This document shows positions 1 to 10,450 of a DNA stretch of 64,000 bases, in pieces. The stretch covers positions 1 to 64,000 of the forward strand of contig NW_025946592.1 of the NCBI RefSeq assembly GCF_000764305.2. The letters run 5' to 3'. The DNA is from Hyalella azteca. Its lineage: Eukaryota; Arthropoda; Malacostraca; Amphipoda; Hyalellidae. The stretch's first letter is position 1, and the number at the start of each line of letters is the position of its first letter. The notes under the pieces are model-generated. The model ran no database searches. It worked only from the letters and a program-made list of their open reading frames with translations, and had not been told where the DNA came from. The position numbers and the translations under genes were made by a program.

Positions 1-260
1 ACGTGCATTAAGGCCGCTACGTGCATTAAGCCCGCTACGTGCATTAAGGCCGCACGACTGTACAGTAAATAAATAGCTTCGTTGTTAATCAATTCTAGAT
101 CAGTCTCGACTTGAAAAATTTATGTGTGGGAAACCTGCTAAGGCTGAGCGTTTAGTGAGCTAATTAAACTAGAAGTGGACAAAAGAATGTATCGATGCTG
201 CCACGAACTTAATTACAACAAATATATCCATTTTTAAATTGGTCCCGACCGGTTACGATT
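1..260. repeat. Dispersed repeat with 18-bp units, inverted copy at 5048-5300
   Basis: The window opens inside an array of 18-bp units (core ACGTGCATTAAGGCCGCT, about three copies), followed by about 200 bp of unique-looking sequence. The whole block is repeated almost exactly in reverse orientation at 5048-5300, including the array side. The array therefore belongs to the repeat unit and is not a chance neighbour. I see no coding capacity. Direct sequence comparison supports the duplication; the element family is unknown. Confidence 0.85.
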
Positions 261-990
261 TGATTAACTTATTCGTGGAAAACCTGCTCATGATCTTGGT
301 CGAAAAGTGATCTTGGTCGTAAGTTAATAAATATCTCAGAATTATGAAGGAAAAATAGTTCGCATCATGAAGCATATTTAGCTATATAATGAACTATTGC
401 TAGTATCGTTCCGTTCCCTCTTGCAAATTTCTTCCATTGAGTTGCCATCGGGAACATTTTGATCCCATATCTACTACAGGCAATGTTGCTCTGTAGAAGA
501 CAGCCATCCCGTATCTACTTCATCCCGTATCGTCAGGCTACGTTGCGCTGTATAGAACAGCCATCCCGTATCTACTTCATCCTGTCTCTACTTCATCCCG
601 TATCTACTTCAGGCTACGGTGTGTTGTAGACGACATCCATCCTGTGTTTCGCAGTCCGTCTAGTTCGCCATTGCGTTGACGGGACATTACTGCTATGGCA
701 GCGCAGCCGGTACAGTTCCCATTAAGAATGTCCACCGAGAGCTACATTGGTCGGATTATATTAGAGTGCTGTTTTCAGAAAAAGTATGGTTTCAACTGCG
801 AATGATTCAAAGCGTTAAGAGTAGTGTAAAAACCTGGGTCGAAGCTGTTAATATAAGCCTAGTTAGTATTAGAAAAGCGTTTAGACTTTAGGGGCAGCAA
901 CAAGAACGATAAAACTGTACTAAAGGCTTGAATTAGCAAACCTGGAGCGCAGCGATCATAAATTTAAGGGGAGCGTCTAGGGTAAAATTT
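171..990. repeat. Left arm of a large inverted repeat (partner 8560-9765)
   Basis: This segment matches 8560-9765 in reverse complement over most of its length. Shared blocks include the stretch around GACCGGTTACGATTTGA, the stretch around CGGGAACATTTTGATCCC, and the block ending near 960 that reads AGCAAACCTGGAGCGCAGCG. The right arm holds about 480 bp of extra sequence (about 9120-9600), and the arms differ by point changes and small indels. The arms are about 7.5 kb apart. They could be long terminal inverted repeats of a large DNA transposon or an inverted segmental duplication; no transposase was found between them. Confidence 0.8.
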
Positions 991-1800
991 TGGATTTCGG
1001 CTTTTCCGGTTTTTAGTCTCATCTTAAAGCTGACATTCTGATCTATCCAACGGTACCAAAACCATCTCTGTACGTTGATTTATGCGTTCACGACAGATCA
1101 TGAAAGGGAGGGAGGTGGGGTAGTTCTTCAACAAATAGAATGGGAGGAAATTCGCTGCGAGCACTTTAAATAGAGTGTCTGCTTGAAGTGCACATTAGTT
1201 ACCCGCCTGGCGTCGTATGAGGAGGTGTGCATGCAGTCGCTCCCACCATCCTTGACTGGAATCAAGCTCCAGTAACGTTTAGTTTTGTATCCTTGCTACA
1301 TTGAGTGCCTATTCCGGTGCGCGCGGGACTTTGACGGGTATCTACTGAAAAGTTAACTTATTGTCACTGCAAACCTATCTCCTCTTAGAGTTTTTAAGCT
1401 ACAACAATGAGACATATACCATTCGATGCGCAACAAAATTATCTAGAATGTAACACGGGCGTTTTTCTAATTTCGTTATAGTTTGGATTTTATTCCGCAA
1501 AAGGGGGGGTGGCATTAGTTGTTCCCGACGCTGTATTTTTAAGGGCTAGAATATGGAGTATAAAAAAGACGTACAGACTCGAGTTGTTGAAGGTGATCAC
1601 ACTATCCATCTTCACAGACCTCACTCGACGGCTTTTAACGACTCACTGGCGGGCGCGAACGAGAAGATAGCGGTACCTTATACGTACTCTCCTCGTGTGC
1701 AGGCTTACTAGCTGGATAGTCACCAAGCGACCGACACTAGCCAGATTTACTAGCCGTCTGCACTATCCCCGTGTACAAGCACCTTAAGGACTATTTAGAT

Positions 1801-2388
1801 TGTTTCATATCAACTGATTAACTGCTTTAATGAAGCAGAAAAAATACGTTTTTACCATTCGAAGGAATTCAGTCTCATTTTGGAATCTTTTCATATATTT
1901 TAGAATTTGATGTAAGCAAACCAAGTACCAATTTGAATAGAACTTCAGTACGAGTTTAATTGTAGAGCAGGGCACTTTTTTACTTTTTTGAGAACTTGAA
2001 ATTGGAAGGCTCATGTTTAAGGTGCCTGTACACAGGGATACGTAGTACTAGCCGCTAGTTTATCCGCCGCTTGAACTATCCACGCTACTAGCCTCGTGTA
2101 TAGGGGTTCAGCCGCTTCAGAGGCATGCGCCGGCAAGTGCCCGAGACGCGGCCGAGTGGGACAACGATGTTCTCAAAAAAGTGCCAGCCTTCCAATTTCA
2201 AGTTCTGAAAAAAGTGCCATGCTCTAGAATTAAACTCGTACTGAAGTTCTATTCAAATTGGTACTTGCTTTGCTTACATCAAAGTCTAAAATATATGAAA
2301 AGATTCCAAAATGAGACTGAATTCCTTCGAATGGTAAAAACGTATTTTTTCTGCTTCATTAAAGCAGTTAATCAGTTGATATGAAACA
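1801..2388. mobile_element. Foldback (snap-back) element
   Basis: Arms at 1801-2011 and 2186-2388 are close reverse complements (about 205-210 bp, few mismatches), separated by a spacer of about 175 bp. The outer ends are TGTTTCAT and ATGAAACA. Each arm read outward gives a similar short open frame, which is a by-product of the symmetry and not evidence for a gene. The structure fits a foldback or MITE-like nonautonomous transposon. Family and target-site duplication were not resolved. Confidence 0.8.
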
Positions 2389-2455
2389 GTCTTTTACATT
2401 GGTCAGTTAAATTCCAACGAAACGGCCGTGAAAGTTCATATTTTCAGGAGTTCCT

Positions 2456-2768
2456 TCTTAGCCAAGAGCACAGTGCGTATTGCAGATTTTGCTTCGTTAT
2501 ATTGTCCACCATGTATCCATACTAAAAGGCTTTGGTCGTAGAAGGCGATGACGCGAACAATAAGCAATAGATCGATCACTACGTTCAGCCTGTCGAGCGT
2601 TCGCAAAGCCTTCAACACAGACGCATGTTGTCTGGTGGTTGGCGCCATGGTTGAATTAATATTAATACGTATTAGTATCACTGTCTTAGTTTCCTCCCCA
2701 TGCCGGCTGCAGCGGTGTGTTAAACTTCGAGTTGCGATACGGCACGGGACTTTGCTGTGCTGTGAGTC
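2456..2768 (-). pseudogene. Kinesin motor-domain fragment, decayed (copy 1)
   Basis: Read on the minus strand from about 2745 this gives VPYRNSKFNTPLQPAWGGN, then a stop, then KTVILIRIN after a small frame adjustment. Kinesin motors end with a P-Y-R-N-S-K-L-T-x-L-L-Q-x-x-L-G-G-N-x-K-T block, so the match is specific, and the spacing to the following hydrophobic strand is right. The downstream frame (2456-2681) stays open and contains HASVLKALR, where kinesins have the ETLxxLRFAxR helix. An in-frame stop, and threonine and leucine replacements in the switch region, make it a pseudogene. An acceptor-like CAG just upstream (about 2770) suggests a copy of genomic DNA and not a retrocopy. Subfamily uncertain; the wording is closest to kinesin-14 (inference). 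Confidence 0.6.
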
Positions 2769-2929
2769 AAGAAATTCATAGCATTACATCTACAGGATAA
2801 TACAAGTATATACAATATGCATGCATTCACCGACGTAAATTACTTTCTTAAATTGCTAAGATTAGAATGCATATTGTATATTGGGATTCTTAAATTGCTA
2901 AGGTTACCTATACATCCTGGGCAACTCGG

Positions 2930-3995
2930 TATTGGACAATGTTGGGACACATTCAGGACAATATTCTGGCGGAAACGGAAAAGTTTGGCTTGAACAAAGT
3001 GATTGGCGACCCACCCCGAATGAAGCAGAATTCTTGAGTTTGATTACAATTGAGATAACCTGTCACAACATTCTGTGAGACAAGAGAAAACAAAGCTTCA
3101 AACCTGAACGCACCAGATATGTAAAACTATTTTAGCAAAGAAATATTCTAGTGCCGCTAACATTTACACTCAAATGACCGAACCAACTACTTTTAAAAGA
3201 AAATTTCAGTCATGCACGGTATCATTTATCAGCTACTTATGGTACAAGTGTCTCATTTGAATCAAATATTGTCAATAAAAATTTAAACCTGAACGGTAAC
3301 TCAGTACACGAGAACTGGCAAGCACGTTGTTCCAAAGTTCAAAGTCTGTATTCCCATATTCTCTCATCGAATGAATCATCATTGTGCATTATACGAGACT
3401 TTGAATTATTCGCGGTTAAGATTCTGGATATACCTTCAGCTGGACCCCTTCGAAATATCTTGAAATATTGCGTCGTTTGTCGTAAAGTCTAATGTAAGCC
3501 ATACCAGAGCGCAATTGAAAAGACCATTCAATGGTCATTGAAATGAAAAACCCTTCAATGAAAAGACTAGTCTTGCCAAATGTTCAACTCGCAATAAACT
3601 TTTACTTCAAAATTTTTGGAAACGCTGGCATTCACACTATCTGACTTCACTTCGTGAAAGAACACAGTCCAGCAATGTAACTTCTAATAATACTGGCAAG
3701 ATAGGAGATATTGTACAAATTTATATCGATCGCCCTCGTGTACTTGGAAAATCAGGATGAATAATTACTTTCATTGTTGGTAACGATAACCTTGTTCGTT
3801 CTGTAGAATTAGTTACAGACTCTGGAAGAGAGTTATTTTGTACAGATCAGGAGATAAATTTCTCCTTTCCTAAATATTTTGTATCACGATGTCTAATTAC
3901 GCTCTGTAATTATGCCGTATCGACTTCATTTGTTTAGTCCATTTACGCGCATTGTTATTAGGTATTGATCGTGTTCATTTCACCGGCCGGGGGAA
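2930..3995 (+). mobile_element. Decayed BEL/Pao LTR retrotransposon, 3' part of pol
   Basis: Three blocks in BEL/Pao order survive in broken frames. Near 2975-3035 there is VWLEQSDWRPTPNEAEFLSL, like the W-x-GPxWL segment before integrase. Near 3440-3510 a C-V-V-C-R-K-V followed by CKPYQ matches the integrase zinc-binding end. From 3608 QNFWKRWHSHYLTSLRERT, then GKIGDIVQI, then NDNLVRSVEL match the DUF5641 domain at the end of BEL/Pao pol. The integrase catalytic core is missing between the last two blocks. Stops and frameshifts show it is dead. A GGGGGAATG tract follows at about 3987. Confidence 0.65.
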
Positions 3996-4200
3996 TGTCG
4001 GGAACGTAACGTAGTCCCGACGTCGACATACGGGTTCGCACTATTATCTGTATGTAGCTGTAATGTTCTGATCACCCTACTTGCTGCAACCAGTCATTTA
4101 TAAGACGGCACCGACGGGACATCTCAAGCCATATCGCCGTTTCATAGCTGCGTAATTCATGTTCGCCCGAATTGTGATAAGTTAGCAGTAGAAGGAGGAG
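3994..4200 (+). repeat. Possible LTR start after the BEL/Pao remnant
   Basis: Directly after a purine-rich tract (CCGGGGGAATG) the sequence reads TGTCGGGAACGTAACG, as expected for an LTR starting with TG next to a polypurine tract. No second copy lies within the window and the end is not defined, so this is inference from position only. Confidence 0.35.
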
Positions 4201-4221
4201 CAGAGAGGCTACTTCTTGGCC

Positions 4222-4927
4222 ATGCAGGAGCTGCTACGCGAGGAAGTAGAGCAGCTACGGTGGCAGCTGAAGGAGGCCGCGGCTGTCCCCGCCTACGATG
4301 CCGGGCCAGCGACCACACACCCCCCAGCGTCCCACGTCTGTCATGCTGTGAGAATTTCCTTGCAAACTATTTGCGTACTTATAAACATATGCTGCAGTAG
4401 TCTTTTTGTAGCCTAACATTAGCGTATTTATAAAGAGAAGCTGCAGCAGTTTATTTTAGACATTGCTGTTCTTATTTTGTTATTAACATCGTTTAAGTAG
4501 TTGACTCAGAAGCCGTTGATTGGCTGTTATGTGCAAATTGAGCTAGCATGTTATGAAAAAAACTTTGAAGCGACTCGTCCTGTAATGTAACTTGACCAGG
4601 CATTTCAAAATACTGAAAACTTCGTAAAATGGTTGAAAGGTAAACAAGTTGAATTACGTTCTGTTTCCTGCCCAGGAGGAAAAGCGCCCGGAGGACGAGG
4701 AGGAGAGCCAGGAGGGGGAGCGAGAGGAGGAGGGGGCGCAGCAATATCTGGCGGTCCCCTCTGTGCAGGGGGGTACCAGACGGGTATCCCCCCGAAACCT
4801 GCCTGCCTCCAATGACAATTATAAAGTTGAAAATCTTCATGCATGCCAATACTGCGACAAAACTTGTACCACTAAAGGCAATCTACAAGCTCACATCAAA
4901 TCACGCCATAAAGAACAATACAATTAA
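4222..4927 (+). CDS. Two-exon hypothetical protein: coiled coil, acidic stretch and one C2H2 zinc finger
   Basis: Model: exon 4222-4347 (ATG, 42 codons) with donor GCT|GTGAGA, and exon 4676-4927 after acceptor TTTCCTGCCCAG. Both junctions are phase 0, giving about 125 residues. Exon 1 encodes an amphipathic helix (MQELLREEVEQLRWQLKEAA) likely to form a coiled coil. Exon 2 starts with a Glu-rich run and ends with CQYCDKTCTTKGNLQAH followed by IKSRH, a complete C-x2-C-x12-H-x4-H zinc finger, then a stop. Upstream exons may exist. It lies inside the repeat-rich 1-10 kb block directly after a dead BEL/Pao copy, so it could be transposon cargo or a pseudogene. No family is recognised beyond the zinc finger. 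Confidence 0.4.
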
Positions 4928-5047
4928 ACTAAAACTAAAAAACGCCCCCTCCTCCTCCTTCTCCTTCATCCGATGGCTAGAAGAAGACAAATCCCATTTT
5001 ATTCAAGTGAGTAAATGAGTATTCAAGTAGTAAATGAGTATTCAAGT

Positions 5048-5300
5048 GAGTAAATCGTAACCGGTCGGGACCAATTTAAAAATGGATATATTTGTTGTAA
5101 TTAAGTTCGTGGCAGCATCGATACATTCTTTTGTCCACTTCTAGTTTAATTAGCTCACTAAACGCTCAGCCTTAGCAGGTTTCCCACACATAAATTTTTC
5201 AAGTCGAGACTGATCTAGAATTGATTAACAACGAAGCTATTTATTTACTGTACAGTCGTGCGGCCTTAATGCACGTAGCGGGCTTAATGCACGTAGCGGC
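5048..5300. repeat. Inverted copy of the 1-260 repeat
   Basis: Reverse complement of 1-260 with very few differences. It leads directly into the longer 18-bp array at 5262-5759, so the same unique/array junction occurs twice in opposite orientation. Confidence 0.85.
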
Positions 5301-5759
5301 CTTAATGAACGTAGCGGCCTTAATGCACGTAACGCCTTAATGCACGTAGCGGCCTTAATGCACGTAACGGCCTTAATGCACGTAACGGCCTTAATGCACG
5401 TAACGGCCTTAATGCACGTAGCGGCCTTAATGCACGTAACGGCCTTAATGCACGTAACGGCCTTAATGCACGTAGCGGCCTTAATGCACATAGCGGCCTC
5501 AGTACACGTGACGGGCTAAGTACACGTGAAAGCTTAGGTGCACGTAGCGGCCTTAATGCACGTAGCGGCCTAAGTACACGTGACTGCCTAAGTACACGTA
5601 GCGGCCTTAGTACACGTGACGGCCTAAGTACACGTGACGGGCTAAGTACACGTGAAAGCTTAGGTGCACGTAGCGGCCTTAATGTAGCGGCCTAAGTACA
5701 CGTGACTGCCTAAGTACACGTAGCGGCCTTAGTACACGTGACGGCCTAAGTACACGTGC
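5262..5759. repeat. 18-bp minisatellite (ACGTAGCGGCCTTAATGC family)
   Basis: About 27 tandem 18-bp units. The first half uses AATGCACGTAGCGGCCTT variants, the second half AAGTACACGTGACGGCCT variants. Because 18 is a multiple of three the array reads open in several frames (for example 5237-5491 minus); this is not coding evidence. A related array lies at 34692-34858. Confidence 0.9.
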
Positions 5760-6427
5760 GACACTACGCAAAACCCGTTACTGTCTCGAGACTACTGGAG
5801 TGAGCTTATTGCCGGACCGTAATAAGCCGTTGCCGGACCGTGAGCTTATTGCCGGACTGTTCCTGCTTATTGCCGGACCGTTTTTCTGTTCCTGCAACTC
5901 ACGCAGCTTGCTTGACGCACACTACGTCGACGTGTGTTATTGACTGCGCAGGACCAGATTGTGAGTATTCGTGGCGTTCACTATACTCAGCTTTGAGCTG
6001 ACTGTAGATGAGCGTCACTGTTATATGACCCAAGCTGAATCTGGCGGCTATCCATGGCGCCGGTAGCTTACTCAAACTTTCTTATTCAATCTTACAAAAT
6101 TCCAATGAATGTTACTCGATGGACGTCCATTATAACTGGTAATCCCAGGCTAAATACAACTCGTGAACTGAAACAACGTGAACTGATGTTATGAGATTCA
6201 GAAGCTCCATCGTTCCTCTAACTACGGGTTTGCAAATGTAGAATCTTTAAGAGAACCCAACTAACTGGTTCTGGACTGCTAACTGGACTAACTGCTTCTG
6301 GACTGGAACAACTAACCCTGGACTGCTGGTAGCCTTCTTTAATGCCTGCGTAATATTTGCGTAATAAGTGCGTAATATTTGCACGAGTTTCGTATTAATA
6401 TTCTCAAATAATATCTCCCCGCGACAG

Positions 6428-6552
6428 ATGGGGGTATCTCCCAGCAAGATGGCTCGTGACGACGAGATCCATGAGGGAATTTGTCGCATCCTTAAGGGGA
6501 GTGTCGAACCCCTCCACAGCATTCTGAGAGTCCCTAAGGAGGAAATGGCTAG
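6428..6552 (+). pseudogene. Exon-like fragment, unrecognised
   Basis: From ATG 6428 the frame reads protein-like (DDEIHEGICRILKGSVEPL) up to a good donor CTAG|GTGAGT. The next candidate exon at 6914 does not match its phase, so either an exon is missing or the locus is decayed. No family was recognised. Confidence 0.25.
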
Positions 6553-6913
6553 GTGAGTATAGGTGCTGAATTACCTGCAATATCTGCTCGCAATGAGCAG
6601 AGAACAGAATAAAGCTCTCAGCCACGAGCAGTGAGCAGCACATGGCATATGCCGTGGCATAACTCAACGGAATCGCTGACCTCGCAACGCCAGAATTTAA
6701 AAATATTTGACTATTGTATTTACCTATTTTTATGTCAATTTATCCCAAATTTTCAATTTTGATAGTACTTCTTTCCATATTCTCACTTCTGTTTATAAAC
6801 AACATTGCACTTCATTTCGAAAAATTAAATATGTATAGTCGGTTTCGTTCGAAAAATTGAAATAAATGTTCCGTTTGTTTCTAGAAAATGAAAGTAAATA
6901 TTTTATTGTTCAG

Positions 6914-7149
6914 AAGGAGGCGTTGCGAACAAGCTGACCACTGCGTTGGCCGAGTTGCTGGCGGGGCTCAAGAAAGGCGGCGAGAGCACCGAGGTTGACC
7001 CTGCTGAGGCCGTCAGACCGAGGTCGACCCTGCTGTGGCCGTCACTTCCACGCTCCCCACCCCCACTCCCGCAGGACTACATCCGCAGAGCTAACGAAGT
7101 GGAGGAGCTGCTATGCGAGCTGTGCAAGAATCGAAAAGATAGCATTTAG
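6914..7149 (+). pseudogene. Exon-like open frame, unrecognised, helical ends
   Basis: After acceptor TTATTGTTCAG the frame reads NKLTTALAELLAGLKKGG, a proline-rich middle, then DYIRRANEVEELLCELCKNR and a stop at 7147. Both ends look like amphipathic helices. An internal acceptor-like CCCGCAG at about 7070 could split it. It lies between the C2H2 model and the second kinesin fragment and may be part of the same decayed or duplicated gene. Confidence 0.25.
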
Positions 7150-7561
7150 CCTGAGGACTGCGTGGCCTCAAGCTCTCCTCCTGCCTCACCTGGTACGTGC
7201 CTCCTCAGCCTCATCTTCAGTATTGACATAATTTACGATGGTCTTCCCAATTATTACACTGTCAAATCAAGCGTAATTGAGGTATATGACCGGATCTAAG
7301 TTCAAACCACTTGACCGGAGATGCGTGCAGAATTTAATCGGATTTGTGTAGATTTAACCGGATTTAATTTGTGTAGATATAAATGGATTTAATTTGTGTA
7401 GATATAAATGGATTTAAATTGTGTAGATTGAATTGGATTTAATTTGTGTAGAATTTAATCGGATTTATGAGCAGGCCTGGCGTGTCTTCTGTCTCTTTGT
7501 TTCGTACAGTGGCATTGCTAATTTCTCATTATATTTGCTTTTAGCTGACATTTATTCTGCA

Positions 7562-7870
7562 GTAGAATTACTGGAAACTCGCATTCTTGTAGCAGGCGAG
7601 AACATGGCAGATGCTGTAGTGGACCTGCTGCTGCAGGAGACCAAAGTAGAGCTCATGCAAACAAGAGCTCACGTGACTAAATTGCAGTCCAAGCTGCTCC
7701 ATTCGGAGAAGACCCGCTTTGACTTGGTCCATGGACACGCGCTTGTTCTACGGCAACACGAACACGAACGGCGCCAGGTCGAACTTCAACACACCGCTGC
7801 AGCCGGCACTGGGAGGAAACTTCAAGACAGTGACGATGGTCAACGTACGTTAATGGCAAAGATGGCTTAA
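7562..7870 (+). pseudogene. Coiled-coil segment running into a frameshifted kinesin motor fragment (copy 2)
   Basis: After TTATTCTGCAG an open frame encodes a helix rich in heptad positions (ADAVVDLLLQETKVELMQTR, then AHVTKLQSKLLHSEKTRFDL). From about 7758 a different frame gives ARSNFNTPLQPALGGNFKTV followed by TMVNV. This is the kinesin N-S-K-L-T-x-L-L-Q-x-A-L-G-G-N-x-K-T-x-M-x-x-N-V block, with LGGN at 7809-7820. It is nearly identical in DNA to the minus-strand copy at 2640-2745. The sequence ends at a donor-like GTACGT. The frameshift between the halves implies a pseudogene or an unrecognised intron. Confidence 0.5.
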
Positions 7871-8249
7871 TACAAATAAACGTCACTTAAATTATCTTCG
7901 TTCTATTCTTTATCCTTGAAATGTGAAAGGTCGGAGTAAGATTTTTCTAGATTATACGAGTAATCCATTCAGCATCGGGTTGAGCGCTGAAGTGTTTTCA
8001 AGTATATTTATCTAATGGCTGTTATGCTACCTGGAACCTCACTGTATGTGGAGCACTGTAGATGCCAGCGAGATCGCTTCTTCCCAATACTGATTTAGCC
8101 AGCTGGTGGAAATGTCTATGACCGCGACACGTCGGTAATTTAGTAAACAGTTTCGTACCCTATTAAAGAATGCCCTCTATGTCGTTGCTACAACTTCTCG
8201 TAAATGAGGTCCCGCCATTGTAGACTACACACAATCACTTAGTCACTCT

Positions 8250-8560
8250 ACAATACGAGCTGCTTTCGATGCACATGTAGCTGAACTACGTGCGCACGAT
8301 TTGCGAGACAAGCTCAGTAAGCAAAAAGGTTCAAATTATTCCTGCGGGCTGTTGCGATGGTGCACGATGGTACCGTCGACATCTTCACCGAAATAAGGCA
8401 TTTTCCATCATTATGATTACGTTTTTGGTTGCCGAACTCAATAGTCTTGCACAAGAGGTGCAGTCTTATAAGGAATCGTCAATTTATAAATTGAATTGGC
8501 TTCTAACAGATTACGGGGCAAAGTGAAGGAGTTAGAGCCTGCATGCGAAGTCTTGAATTT
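8250..8560 (+). pseudogene. Broken coiled-coil-like sequence
   Basis: Short helical runs appear in different frames (AAFDAHVAELRAHDLRDKLS; AELNSLAQEVQSYKESSIYK), separated by stops. It ends at the right arm of the inverted repeat. It may be a further part of the decayed kinesin-like locus, but nothing in it is diagnostic. Confidence 0.25.
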
Positions 8561-9765
8561 ATGATCGCTGCGCTCCAGGTTTGCTAATTCAAGCCTTTAG
8601 TACAGTTTTATAGTTCTTGTTGCTTCCCCTAGACGCTATGTATAGTTCTTGTTGCTTACCCTAGACGCTTTTCTAATCCTAACTAGGCTTATATCAACAG
8701 CTATTCATAGTTTCGACCTAGGTTTTTACACTACTCTTAACGCTTTGAATCGTTCGCAGTTGAAACCATAAGATTTCTTAATGCAGCACCATCTAATCGG
8801 ATCAACGTAGCTCTCGGTGGACATTCTTATACTGGGAAGTTGGGAACTGTACCGGCTGCGCTGCCATAGCAGTGATGTCCCGTCAACGCAATGGCGAACT
8901 AGACGGACTGCGAAACACAGGATGAATGTAGTCTTCAACACACCGTAGCCTGAAGTAGATACGAATGAAGTAGATACGGGATCAAAATGTTCCCGATGGC
9001 AACTCAATGGAAGAAATTTGCTAGAGGGAAGGGAACATTCCTCGCAATAGTTTATAATTTAGCTTAATATGCTTTGAGATGCGAACTAGATTTTCTTCAT
9101 AATTCTGAGATATTTTAGTGGATAACTACCATTAAAATACATCTGGTGAAACGGATGCAATCGCCAGATTATACGATTAGAAGTTTCCGAATCTACACTA
9201 TCCTAAAACCTTTCGAATATATTATAACTTTTTATATGACTATTGCCTACGCCTAAGACTAAGACCTCCTAATAATTGAAGGGGACGGGATTTATTATTA
9301 TTATACACCAACGGATCAATTCGATGTTTGCAACCGCAAAGATGCTCGGTGACTCTTAGCGTCTATAGATGACGCTACGACGTGGTTAATATAGATGACG
9401 ACTATCTATCTCTACTGGTTAGCTGTGTTGCCTGGAGTGTGCTAGAAAGATGAAATTTCTCCTTAATCTTCCAATTCATGTTAGAAGAAACGTGGAAGGT
9501 TGGCCACGTCGAAATAAAATTTAATATTCGCATAAGAATTTACTATTTGATTTCGAATTTAATTTAAGGAAATGCGGATTGTAACTGGCGAAATTCTCAC
9601 CAAATATACTCAACTTACGACCGAGATCATTTTTCGACCAAGATCATGAGCAGGTTTTCCACGAATAAGTTAGTCAAATCGTAACCGGTCGGAACCAAAC
9701 TAAAAATGGATATATTTGTTGGAATTAAGTTCATGCCAGCATCGATACATTTTTTGTCCACTTCG
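8560..9765. repeat. Right arm of the large inverted repeat
   Basis: Reverse-complement partner of 171-990 with an extra segment of about 480 bp near 9120-9600. The shared junctions at both ends of the extra segment suggest an insertion in this arm or a deletion in the other. Confidence 0.8.
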
Positions 9766-9769
9766 AGCT

Positions 9770-10130
9770 TGCGGTCCTACATTTATGGAGGCAAACAGCG
9801 AAACTAACTCGTAGTGTTGTCGTATGCTTCTCAAGATGCCTTGTTCCTCCACTGGAGGGTAGAACNATGACATCGTTGGCGCTCCAAGTATGAACGCGTT
9901 CAAGAACAGACTAGATAAAGCTATGGAAAAATATATGTTCAGATTTGAAATGCCTAGCTCCTTATCGAACCCGCTGGAAGTCTAGTAGCTAATTCAAACT
10001 ATCGTCAGTCATGAAAAGATCCGGTCAAATGACACGATTTTAGATCTATGAACATGGCACGAAAAGGAAAAGAATCGGCGACAGGCCACATCGGGCCTAC
10101 ACATCAGCGCCGACATCACTATGTTATGTT
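9770..10130 (+). mobile_element. LINE 3' end (CR1/L2-like), plus strand, broken at an N
   Basis: After the N at 9866 the frame reads DIVGAPSMNAFKNRLDKAME, the typical end of the CR1/L2-type reverse transcriptase ORF (x-APSxNxFKNRLDxx), then a stop near 9985. A short 3' UTR ends in ATGTTATGTTATGTTAT, the short-repeat tail expected of this group. The N falls inside the conserved block, so sequence is probably missing there. Confidence 0.6.
9866..9866. other. Single ambiguous base (N), likely collapsed gap
   Basis: One of only two N bases in the window. The LINE frame is disrupted at this point, which fits an assembly gap reduced to one symbol and not a simple base ambiguity. Confidence 0.6.
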
Positions 10131-10134
10131 ATGT

Positions 10135-10450
10135 TATATGCTCCTGCATAGCTTCGATCGTCTAGTCTGTTTTTGAAGATGTTTATACTCGGATCGTCAA
10201 CGATGCCATGATGGAGGCAGTTCCGCATGTCGGTGACTCGAAGCGAGAAGAAATGTTGTCGCATGGATGTGTTACAACGACGTTTTTTTAGTTATAGCCG
10301 TGGTCCCTGGTGTTGGTTCTTGTTTCAAATTCTAGTAATCCTTCTGGGACCTTGTATAAGCCATGAGTATACATATATGCTTCAATAAGGTCCCCACGCA
10401 GACGTCGATAACTGAGGCTTGGAAGCTTCATATTCTTTAATCGTTCCTCA
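10135..10450 (-). mobile_element. LINE 3' end (CR1/L2-like), minus strand
   Basis: Minus-strand translation across one stop gives MKLPSLSYRRLRGDLIEAYM, then LYKVPEGLLEFETRTNTRDH, then DDPSINIFKNRLD. This is the conserved C-terminal stretch of CR1/L2-type LINE reverse transcriptases. The tail of short TAACA-type repeats at 10120-10140 is shared with the plus-strand LINE, so two copies sit tail to tail. Confidence 0.7.

Noticed and set aside
1805..2384. Two similar 67-69-codon proteins on opposite strands
   Set aside because: They are the two arms of a foldback element, not genes.
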